A stretch of DNA of 64,000 nt from Lachnospiraceae bacterium. Lineage in GTDB: Bacteria > Bacillota_A > Clostridia > Lachnospirales > Lachnospiraceae. The notes beneath the pieces were generated by a model, which did not search any database, was not told the DNA's origin, and saw only the letters and a list, made by a program, of their open reading frames with translations. Positions within the stretch are counted from its first letter, which is position 1. Each line of letters opens with the position of its first letter. The position numbers and the translations under genes are program-made. The DNA is taken from NCBI GenBank assembly GCA_017522685.1, contig JAFWYN010000005.1, positions 124,001 to 188,000 of the forward strand. The letters run 5' to 3'. Shown here in pieces: positions 57,026 through 64,000 of the stretch.

Positions 57026-58468
57026 TTATTGTCCCTGCTGTATCAAAGCCATAAACTTTAACTGGCCGTTCAAATCCTCTATCAGGTAATCCTTCATCAG
57101 GGCATTCATATGCTCATTCATAGCTTCAGATAACAAAGTACTACGAATCATACTCATCCACTTAGGGTCTGTCTTTCCTACATAGTACAGTACGTAATTG
57201 GCTTCGCCCTCCACATTCTTTGCCATAGTATCGCCGGCCTTACGCTCGGGTGCAGATAACCATGCATAGATTTCATCATTTACGGAACCTGCAGAGATTC
57301 CGCCATAGAGACCGTCATTGATAATACTTCCTGCTTCGTCATACTTCTCCAATATCTCGATAAAGCTTTCCTCCGTCGCTGCACCTGCCTTCCACTCATC
57401 CAAAATGGTCTGTGCATCGGTAGAAGAAGTAATAATTACGCGGGCACTTTCCGTAGGAGTCTCATCCAGATAGCGCTTCTCAAAGGATGCTACCAAATAG
57501 CCGTTGTAAGGGGTGTTCTCCATCACAGAGGTATCGCCGGCCTTTCTGCCGTCCTCATACAGGAAGGCATGAAGGCTTTCGTGGAAATAGCTGTTCTGCA
57601 TGGAAGCATTGATATACTCTTCACCTTCCGTTGCCACAGTGGCTCTCTTTTCCTCTGCCTGCTTCTTAGCCTCTTCCATAGCGGCCTTGATTTCTTCCTC
57701 CGTGGCATCATAAGCCACCTCATTGCCTGCTTCATCGATGATAGTCGTAGGTACATCCGCCGAAATGTTAATCAAGCGATAATCTACGGAATCGTACTGG
57801 TCCTTGTTTTCCTCGTAATAAGCCTTTACTGCCTCATCCGTAGGTCTCATATCCTTTTCCAGCTTGGCTTCATAGCTCAAAGCGTAAATATTCTCTTTGA
57901 TCACCGGTTCCAAAGCCTTTTCTGTGGCATTATTGCCATAAATCAACTTCAGATAATCCTCGTATTTCTTCTCCTGCTCTGCCGCCATCTCCTTGATATT
58001 GTTGATGGTTTCTGCATATTCTGCAGCGGTATCATATTCATACCCTTCTGCCTTAGCCGCATCTTTCAAAGCTTTTGTTCTTACCAGCTTCTGTGTAGCC
58101 AATTGGTCGAAATAATCCGCAAAGGTCATCTCTCCGTCATAGGTCTGGGATTCGATTGTGGACATATCCAGGCCAAACATAGAGAAATAATAGCTGTTCT
58201 CATTTAAGAAGCTGGCCTTCTCAATGGCACGATGATAATCAAACTCTGCCTTGCTGATATTCTCTCCGTTAATCTTTATGAACGGTGCATTGTCCTTCTT
58301 AATCTTCAGGAAAGCCACTCCCGCCACTACTGCTGCCAAAAAGATAATCAATACCAGCCACCAGAAGATTTTGCTTCTTCTGGCCTTTTTCGCCTCCATC
58401 TGTGCTTCCATTTTTCTTCTATCCAATCCGGTTACGCCACTGTTTGTGGTTGTATTTTGACTCGACAT
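57026..58468 (-). CDS. SurA/PrsA-like membrane-anchored foldase
   Basis: A 480-residue protein. A basic N-terminus (RRKMEAQMEAKKARR) and TM (about 35-52, IFWWLVLIIFLAAVVAGVAF) anchor it. The next segment (FIKINGENISKAEFDYHRAIEKA) is the SurA_N type, and a long coiled region with KAYYEENKDQYDSVDYRLI follows. A PPIC-like active core is not clear. It likely folds exported proteins. A hairpin of GGCAGTG/CACTGCC at 56974-57014 follows it. Confidence 0.75.
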   Translation of the reverse strand: MSSQNTTTNSGVTGLDRRKMEAQMEAKKARRSKIFWWLVLIIFLAAVVAGVAFLKIKKDNAPFIKINGENISKAEFDYHRAIEKASFLNENSYYFSMFGLDMSTIESQTYDGEMTFADYFDQLATQKLVRTKALKDAAKAEGYEYDTAAEYAETINNIKEMAAEQEKKYEDYLKLIYGNNATEKALEPVIKENIYALSYEAKLEKDMRPTDEAVKAYYEENKDQYDSVDYRLINISADVPTTIIDEAGNEVAYDATEEEIKAAMEEAKKQAEEKRATVATEGEEYINASMQNSYFHESLHAFLYEDGRKAGDTSVMENTPYNGYLVASFEKRYLDETPTESARVIITSSTDAQTILDEWKAGAATEESFIEILEKYDEAGSIINDGLYGGISAGSVNDEIYAWLSAPERKAGDTMAKNVEGEANYVLYYVGKTDPKWMSMIRSTLLSEAMNEHMNALMKDYLIEDLNGQLKFMALIQQGQ

Positions 58469-58583
58469 AATACTGTCTCCTTCCTAATCCATAGTTAGTC
58501 ATCAACCACTTTATCATAACTTCTTTTGCATCAAATGTAAATTGTTTTCACAGAAAATTTAGAAATCCGGCCACATCCGTCCA

Positions 58584-59696
58584 TTATTTCAAATAAGGTG
58601 CGGTATCTGCCTTAATCTTCTTATCAATATCCTTTATACTGTCAGATACCTGATAATCCTTTTCTTCAAACAGGAATTCATGCAGCCATACCACATTTTC
58701 CTCCAGATTCAAAGGTACTATGCAGCTTCCCTTGGACTGTCCCAAAGTTTCCACTACGCGGTGATCTTCCAGGGGGAAACCACCCTCCTCCACGATGCTG
58801 TACTTGGTGATATTCTTTAACAATTCCACCATATCCGTTTCATCAATATCTGTATAAACGTACTTCAAAACCTTTGGCAACAACTCTGTCAGCTCTCCAA
58901 TGCTCTTGGTTTTGGCCTGCGCTTCTATGGCTTTTACGACCTCTCTCTGACGGGTTGCACGCATGAAATCATTGCCGGCTGTATAACGGATACGGCAATA
59001 CGCTGCTGCCTGGAGACCGTTTAACTTCTGATAACCGGTTTCGGTCACCGCCACATACGCACTTTGGGGAATATCCGTATCCCTGATAATACTGGTCTGA
59101 TAATTATTGATATGCTTCAGTTCTTCGCTGTCCACCTCAATCCAGATACCGCCTAAACCATCCACGGTTTCCTTAATCGCATGATATCCCACAGTCACAA
59201 AATCTGTAATAGCCAAATCCATATTCATATTCAGCATACTCATGGCCTGGGCTGCACCGTTAGCCGCATATGCCGCATTACACTTTCCGTAGGTATCATT
59301 ACCGCGATTCAGATAAGTGTCACGATACACGGATACCAGCTTGATATCTCCATTGTCCATGTTGATGGAAGCAATCATAATGGTGTCACTACGGCTGCCC
59401 TTATACAGCTGCTCCGACTTCACCGCATCCACACCAAAAAGTGCTATATTCCAATATCCTTTGCTCTTATCTCCTTCCCCTCCGGCGCCGGCCTGATTCA
59501 GACTCTCCTGAATCTCAGGATTGATAATAATATCTTCCTCCTCCAGCTCTACCAAATGAGGGCCTTCTGCTGCCTCCGTGGTCTGAAACACCTTCCAAAC
59601 CAATGCCAGCATCACCGCTATAATCAATATCTCTACCACAAAGATAATCACCTTTGCTTTCGCTTTTCCTCCGGCATATCTTGCTCTTGCTGCCAT
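58584..59696 (-). CDS. LytR-CpsA-Psr (LCP) family protein
   Basis: A 370-residue protein. TM at about 14-32 (KVIIFVVEILIIAVMLALVW), then the LCP domain: YWNIALFGVDAV, SDTIMIASINMDNGDIKLVSVYRDTY, TVDGLGGIWIEVD, YCRIRYTAGNDFMRATRQREVV with key Arg/Asp residues. LCP proteins transfer wall teichoic acid or capsule to peptidoglycan on the outer face. Confidence 0.92.
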   Translation of the reverse strand: MAARARYAGGKAKAKVIIFVVEILIIAVMLALVWKVFQTTEAAEGPHLVELEEEDIIINPEIQESLNQAGAGGEGDKSKGYWNIALFGVDAVKSEQLYKGSRSDTIMIASINMDNGDIKLVSVYRDTYLNRGNDTYGKCNAAYAANGAAQAMSMLNMNMDLAITDFVTVGYHAIKETVDGLGGIWIEVDSEELKHINNYQTSIIRDTDIPQSAYVAVTETGYQKLNGLQAAAYCRIRYTAGNDFMRATRQREVVKAIEAQAKTKSIGELTELLPKVLKYVYTDIDETDMVELLKNITKYSIVEEGGFPLEDHRVVETLGQSKGSCIVPLNLEENVVWLHEFLFEEKDYQVSDSIKDIDKKIKADTAPYLK

Positions 59697-59800
59697 AAAT
59701 TTATCCTCCCGTAATTGTGTAGCTTACTTCATCTTACAGTAGCTATCATACGGGAGGATTATCACGTTGTTTTTATGAAAATGTTAAGAAGTTGTAAATT

Positions 59801-60018
59801 CTAATACCCCTCTGCCATGGATATCTTCACGGTTTCATCGGAAATATTCAGGGCTTGGTCACCGATTAGCTCAAAATCCGTCAGCATTTCGGAGAACAGG
59901 ATACTGCCCTCATCCGAACAAATGCCCTTGTGGATGCGCTCGTACATATTACCTCTAAAGTCCTTGGTCATGTCATCATTTGCATACCATACAGAAACAG
60001 GGCCAGTCCGCCTAAGAT
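59801..60018 (-). pseudogene. Na/Pi cotransporter-PhoU remnant
   Basis: The sequence ILGGLALFLYGMQMM (60018 leftward) is the start of Na/Pi cotransporters. It is followed at once, in another frame, by the PhoU end DKDFRGNMYERIHKGICSDEGS... KISMAEGY to the TAG at 59801. About 500 residues between them are missing and there is no start codon. It lies beside the 60.05 kb inverted-repeat element. Confidence 0.75.
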
Positions 60019-60048
60019 TCAGCTAAAGTGCTTCTGACTATATAATAT

Positions 60049-60219
60049 ATATAAGGCCCAGGGGCCCATACCTATCACTCACACACCGGATAAAAAACAC
60101 TCACCGAGATTTGTTTGTCTGTATGCGGACACGAGTGTCCGCCACCGCCATACAAATTTCGGTTCCTGTTCTTTTATACGGTGCATTATGTGATAAGTAT
60201 GGGCCCCTGGGCCTTATAT
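60049..60219. repeat. Large structured inverted-repeat element, copy 2
   Basis: A 171-base element. The outer arms (60049-60078 region and 60190-60219) pair at all but about one position and contain AAGGCCCAGGGGCCCATAC. Inner end blocks 60073-60093 and 60165-60195 match copy 1 (13.6 kb). The inner hairpin CGGACAC-ga-GTGTCCG (60126-60141) matches copy 1 with the pair T-A changed to C-G. Confidence 0.88.
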
Positions 60220-60222
60220 TTC

Positions 60223-60576
60223 TTACATCATCAGTTCTTTATATAGCTTTAGTTTAACCTTGCCGGAAGCAATCTCTACCTCCGCCCGGTCTAACATCAT
60301 GCCCACCAATAGCAGCTGGCTGCTTTCGCCCGGGTCACCGCTGCCTGCCAGCTCCCAGTAGATGTCTTCCACACTGTCATTCTTTGGCTCATTAAGGTAT
60401 TCCTTCAAGCGATGCAGACCATATTCCCGATCCGGTGCATAGTCACTTTCCATGGTGATGACCACTTGATTGCCCTTTCTTTCAATGCCGGTTTGAATAT
60501 GCTCCGCTCCCACGCTGAAAAAGAACATGGTCAACTCCTCGATGATATTGCCTACTTTTTTCTCTTCATGTATCAT
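60223..60576 (-). CDS. Uncharacterised small protein (117 aa)
   Basis: No family is recognised. It is acidic at both ends with an alpha/beta look: TMFFFSVGAEHIQTGIERKGNQVVITMESDYAP, then ELAGSGDPGESSQLLLVGMMLDRAEVEI. There is no TM or signal peptide. Its ATG overlaps the DUF1576 stop (ATGA), so it is a partner of the DUF1576 membrane protein. Confidence 0.6.
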   Translation of the reverse strand: MIHEEKKVGNIIEELTMFFFSVGAEHIQTGIERKGNQVVITMESDYAPDREYGLHRLKEYLNEPKNDSVEDIYWELAGSGDPGESSQLLLVGMMLDRAEVEIASGKVKLKLYKELMM

Positions 60577-61877
60577 TCCTTATGTCCTCCCTTGTTCTTT
60601 TTGCGGGTATCAAACCGTTTGATAAAACTCTCTACAAAGGGCACCATAATGATAGCCACCCAGCCACAGCTAAAGCCGTTGTTGTATAGATTCAGTCCCC
60701 CGTACATATCATTGGTGCAACTCACAATAGCCAGATGCAAAAAGCCTGCCAAAAAACCTGCCACCGGACCGAACTGTCCTGCAATGGGTGCCACACCCAT
60801 GGAGAAAACAGCCGCCAGCTGTATGGCCGGTGCAGTAATATCAAATATGGTAATAAAGGTAGCCAATAAAACGCCCAGCAGCACCGGCACATAATTGCGC
60901 AAATGCACACCGAAGGCACCAAAGCCGAAAACTGTGAGAATCGCTCCCACCACGGGGCCTGACAAATCGCCGCCTATCAACAGAATAAAGCTGGTGGCCA
61001 AAACGCCTACCAGTCCCATATTCAGGAAGGTAGCACCCACACCGTCCATATATACGAAATCCGCCACCGCACGTCCCGGATGGCGCATGATACGGATCCA
61101 GCCCTTCCATTGTCCCTTGCTAAGCACCAAGCCGTAGACAAATGCCAACAGGAAATATCCATACAGTACTATTACCAAAGGCATCGGCACGCCCTCCTTC
61201 CAAATCAGAGTCGCTTCCGATTCCAGCCCGAAGGAACGCAGGATGCACACCATTACGAAGGCCACAATACCTGCGGAAAAGCCTACATTGAACAGATTGT
61301 AACCCATATGCATGGAGGCCGTATGCATGGACAAAGGGGGCAGAATAAAGCCTATCAGGATACCTACCAGAATGGATACTGCCATATTCACCCACTTACT
61401 GTACGGTAGGATATAGATAATCTCCGTAATAAAGGGGGCCAGACAGGTACCAAACAAAGCCGTATAAATATATCGGCTGAACCGGGTATGATGAAATTGG
61501 GAATACAAAAAGGTACCAAACAAAATGGGCCACACATTTAAGGGATTCTTGCCAAAAAGGGCAAAGCCCGCATTCATAAACAAGGCCGCCATGGTCAAAC
61601 CCGTAAACATGGCCTTCTCTGCCTTCAAAAGCAGATAGCCCATCAGCAGTACCAGACCACCGTTAAAGAAGGCTGCACCATAGCCTCCCAGCTCGAAATA
61701 GTCCGTAATTAACGCATCTCTGGAGGACACGATTTTCACCATGCCCTCCAGAATCCTTATGGGAGTATCTGTCAGAAACGCAGCCAGCCAGAACAGCGCA
61801 ATGGTGAACACTACGAAAGCCTGTATTTCCCTGCCTGCTATCCTTTCCAAAAAGGGTTTCTTCATAATCTTCCTCAC
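60573..61877 (-). CDS. DUF1576 integral membrane protein
   Basis: A 434-residue polytopic protein with roughly 11 hydrophobic segments. MKKPFLERIAGREIQAFVVFTIALFWLAA, LEGMVKIVSSRDALITDYFELGGYGAAFFNGGLVLL and the repeated GAAFFN/GATFLNMGLVG two-half pattern are those of DUF1576. VSCTNDMYGGLNLYNNGFSCGWVAI near the end is distinctive. It is a likely transporter of unknown solute. Confidence 0.8.
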   Translation of the reverse strand: MRKIMKKPFLERIAGREIQAFVVFTIALFWLAAFLTDTPIRILEGMVKIVSSRDALITDYFELGGYGAAFFNGGLVLLMGYLLLKAEKAMFTGLTMAALFMNAGFALFGKNPLNVWPILFGTFLYSQFHHTRFSRYIYTALFGTCLAPFITEIIYILPYSKWVNMAVSILVGILIGFILPPLSMHTASMHMGYNLFNVGFSAGIVAFVMVCILRSFGLESEATLIWKEGVPMPLVIVLYGYFLLAFVYGLVLSKGQWKGWIRIMRHPGRAVADFVYMDGVGATFLNMGLVGVLATSFILLIGGDLSGPVVGAILTVFGFGAFGVHLRNYVPVLLGVLLATFITIFDITAPAIQLAAVFSMGVAPIAGQFGPVAGFLAGFLHLAIVSCTNDMYGGLNLYNNGFSCGWVAIIMVPFVESFIKRFDTRKKNKGGHKE

Positions 61878-61883
61878 TTATTC

Positions 61884-63395
61884 TTAAAATTTAAACAAGG
61901 TACTCAAAATGCCTCTTCCCAGGGTGGCACCGATATTACCGCCCAGCTTCTTGCCGAACTTACCACCAATGGATTTGCCGATATTGTTGCCGATTTCACG
62001 ACCAATGGTTCCGCCTGCAGAATTGGCCACACTCTTTGCCAGCTTATTGGTCTGTTTCTTTTTAGCCGCCGCTTCCTTCTGTGCCTGTGCAGTTTTGGCT
62101 ACATCTGCCGTTCTTCTCTGCAGGAACTCATAAGCGGAATCCCTGTCATAGAAGTCATGGTATCTGGTATAAAGGAGATTGCCCTTGATTTGGCTGTCCC
62201 TGTCTGCATCCGTAATAGCTCCCATCTGGCTCTGAGGGGGCAGAATGGTAGTCTTTTTCACGATGGTGGGCACACCCTTTTCATCCAATACGGAAACCAG
62301 TGCCTCACCGATTCCCAGGTTCAGTAAGGTGTCATAAGTATCAAATTCAGGGTTCTCACGGAAGGACATGGATACCGCCTTGGCTGCCTTCTGCTCCGCA
62401 GGAGTATAAGCATGTAACGCATGCTCTACCTTATTACCCAGCTGAGCCAGTACCTCGTCCGGGATGTCTCTTGGGTTCTGGGTGATAAAATAGATACCCA
62501 CACCCTTGGAACGAATCAGCTTCACCACCTGGGCGATACGCTCCAGCAGTGCCTTGGAAGCATTGTCAAAGAGCATATGTGCCTCGTCAAAGAAAAATAC
62601 CATCTTCGGCCTGTCTCCGTCTCCTGCCTCAGGCAGGTTCTCAAACAACTCACTCATCATCCACAGTAAGAAGGTGGAATACATAGTCGGATTATTAATC
62701 AGCTTCTGACAATCCAGAATCTGGATTTTGCCTTTTCCCGTATAGTCTGTGCCGAACCAATCCGCAATATTCAGTGCCGGCTCCCCGAAGAACTGGTCGC
62801 CACCCTGGCCCTCCAGCGCCACTACCGCACGGATAATAGCTGCCAGACTCTGCTTGGACATGTTACCGTACTGTAGGGAAAGGTCCTTGGCGTTCTCCCC
62901 TGCAAATGTAAGCAGTGCCCGTAAATCCTTGGTATCTATCAATAATAAATCATTGTCATCCGCCACCTTAAAGAGGATACTCATGATATCCGTCTGGGTA
63001 TTATTTAAGCCTAAGATACGACTTAACAGCAAAGGGCCCATCTCCGTAATGGTGGTACGCAGGGGCAGACCCTTTTCCCCATACACATCCCAGTAGGTAG
63101 TAGGGTACTGATCCAGCTTAAAGCCCAGCTTGTCCAGACTCATGGCCTCCACACGCTCCTGCACATTCTTATTCATGGTGCCCATATTGCACATACCTGC
63201 CAGATCACCCTTTACATCCGCCAGAAATACCGGCACTCCGCAAGAACTGAAGGACTCTGCCATTACTTTAAGGGTCACCGTCTTACCGGTACCCGTAGCT
63301 CCCGCAATCAAACCGTGACGGTTCGCCATCTTCGGATAGATATATACCTTTTCCTCTCCTGACATACCAATTAATATTTTTGAATCCTGATACAT
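61884..63395 (-). CDS. HerA-like ATPase (DUF853)
   Basis: A 503-residue P-loop protein. Walker A GATGTGKTVTLK (about 33-44), FLADVKGDLAGM, a Walker B-like MVFFFDEAHMLFDN (about 260-273), IYFITQNPRDIPDEVLAQLGNKVEHALHAYTP and the C-terminal domain are DUF853/HerA. The last 40 residues are a repeated glycine-zipper (IGREIGNNIGKSIGGKF...LGRGI) that could bind membranes. It is an orphan without NurA or sirtuin genes nearby. Confidence 0.85.
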   Translation of the reverse strand: MYQDSKILIGMSGEEKVYIYPKMANRHGLIAGATGTGKTVTLKVMAESFSSCGVPVFLADVKGDLAGMCNMGTMNKNVQERVEAMSLDKLGFKLDQYPTTYWDVYGEKGLPLRTTITEMGPLLLSRILGLNNTQTDIMSILFKVADDNDLLLIDTKDLRALLTFAGENAKDLSLQYGNMSKQSLAAIIRAVVALEGQGGDQFFGEPALNIADWFGTDYTGKGKIQILDCQKLINNPTMYSTFLLWMMSELFENLPEAGDGDRPKMVFFFDEAHMLFDNASKALLERIAQVVKLIRSKGVGIYFITQNPRDIPDEVLAQLGNKVEHALHAYTPAEQKAAKAVSMSFRENPEFDTYDTLLNLGIGEALVSVLDEKGVPTIVKKTTILPPQSQMGAITDADRDSQIKGNLLYTRYHDFYDRDSAYEFLQRRTADVAKTAQAQKEAAAKKKQTNKLAKSVANSAGGTIGREIGNNIGKSIGGKFGKKLGGNIGATLGRGILSTLFKF

Positions 63396-63408
63396 AAGAT
63401 ACCTCCTT

Positions 63409-64000
63409 TTATTTCTTCTTTGTCTCTATGTTTACAATACTCCAGTCATTATATAAATCCGACTCCATGATACCCTGAAGGGGGCGGGCCAGTTGCAATA
63501 CAAGGTTTTCCTCGCTAAAACCAATTCGATCTCCCAAATCCCTATCTAAAAACACCTTATAAGCCACATCCAAATACATGTAGTCATTGTCTTCACGGAA
63601 ATCGGTAAACCAGAAATTCTGAAATTCGCAATTAACTACATTCGCATGGTCCTGCAAAAATCCTGCCATGTCACAGCTTACCAAATCGCCCACATCCTCA
63701 GCACCGTCTGCATATATGAGACGCAGTACCTTGCTGTTTAAGATACCGAGAAACTTCTCTAAGCAAAAATCCGGTACTTTTTCATGTATCCTTCCGGTTA
63801 CCCTTCGGGAACTCAAACGCCAAGCCTTCCAACGCTTACATTTCCTCTTTAACCAAATAGTCACTACCAGTCCCACTACAACGGGGAGAAACGGACTAAG
63901 CAGACCAAAGAAAAGAAAATAATCCTCAAAATTCATTGATGGTGTAAATAATGCGTTCAAAACAAAAACTACTAAAATAAACAAAAATACCGGAAAAAAA
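63409..64000 (-). CDS. Tim44-like domain membrane-anchored protein (partial)
   Basis: The frame is open through the right edge (a TTG at 63984 may not be the start). A hydrophobic N-terminus (FILVVFVLNALF, then YFLFFGLLSPFLPVVVGLVVTIWL) is followed by a basic stop-transfer (KRKCKRWKAW) and a soluble Tim44-like domain: GRIHEKVPDFCLEKFLGILNSKVLRLIYADGAEDVGDLVSCDM... LARPLQGIMESDLYNDWSIVNIETKKK. It is 13 bases upstream of the HerA-like gene. Confidence 0.65.
   Translation of the reverse strand, partial: FFPVFLFILVVFVLNALFTPSMNFEDYFLFFGLLSPFLPVVVGLVVTIWLKRKCKRWKAWRLSSRRVTGRIHEKVPDFCLEKFLGILNSKVLRLIYADGAEDVGDLVSCDMAGFLQDHANVVNCEFQNFWFTDFREDNDYMYLDVAYKVFLDRDLGDRIGFSEENLVLQLARPLQGIMESDLYNDWSIVNIETKKK

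Overview
The window reads as chromosome of a Gram-positive, spore-forming anaerobe, most likely a Lachnospiraceae (class Clostridia). The best evidence is the conserved block hup - S4 protein - yabP - yabQ - divIC - spoIIE - tilS - hpt - ftsH (20.3-27.4 kb), together with a CotS-like coat protein, SdpR/SdpI, an LCP protein and RBSs of the AGGAGG type. Every protein gene I accept is on the minus strand except one tiny peptide gene near the left edge. No transposase, integrase, phage structural gene, rRNA or CRISPR array was recognised.

Layout. 0-0.6 kb: an Fst/par-like type I toxin-antitoxin locus with a LexA-box-like sequence inside the toxin promoter, next to a truncated HAD gene. 0.6-10.3 kb: a close-packed run of small single-domain enzymes (GrpB, GNATs, methyltransferase, CHAP, APH, NUDIX, KptA, an ART-like/GNAT fusion, a 2H phosphoesterase, a PARG-type macrodomain). 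Several of these could form one NAD/ADP-ribose or RNA 2'-phosphate pathway. 10.35-10.67 kb: five 64-bp tandem repeats at the 3' end of an ABC gene. 10.6-16.7 kb: two ABC exporters plus a DUF1854 protein, preceded by a promoter, a 22-residue leader peptide and a terminator that suggest attenuation. 16.7-20 kb: XRE regulator, tRNA-Tyr, GH13 neopullulanase. 20.3-29.8 kb: the conserved housekeeping/sporulation block, a small alarmone synthetase and a PEGA lipoprotein. 29.8-30.5 kb: a decayed YhcG/DUF1016 nuclease gene.

30.7-49.9 kb: two or more long runs of heterogeneous enzymes (GNAT, NUDIX, SAM methyltransferases, HAD, HIT, nucleosidases, ProC, pyrophosphatase-like), including MerR-methyltransferase and methyltransferase-pyrophosphatase fusions. 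The runs are separated at 42.4-42.7 kb by a gene-free stretch with four inverted repeats, each exactly 37 bp long, around a terminator. 50-64 kb: AraC/GyrI pair, SdpRI, CD3324-DUF2441 fusion, CotS, cca, Cof phosphatase, PPIase-like foldase, LCP ligase, a Na/Pi cotransporter remnant, then DUF1576 - HerA/DUF853 - Tim44-like genes.

The feature least explained by ordinary annotation is a set of large intergenic inverted repeats (13.6, 16.3, 17.5, 19.95, 28.35, 50.8, 54.6, 60.05 kb). Two copies (13.6 and 60.05 kb) keep the same inner sequences but have entirely different, still perfectly pairing outer arms and a compensatory change in an inner stem, which indicates selection for folded RNA or a DNA cruciform. 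Family names come from recognition of motifs by eye; no database search was possible.
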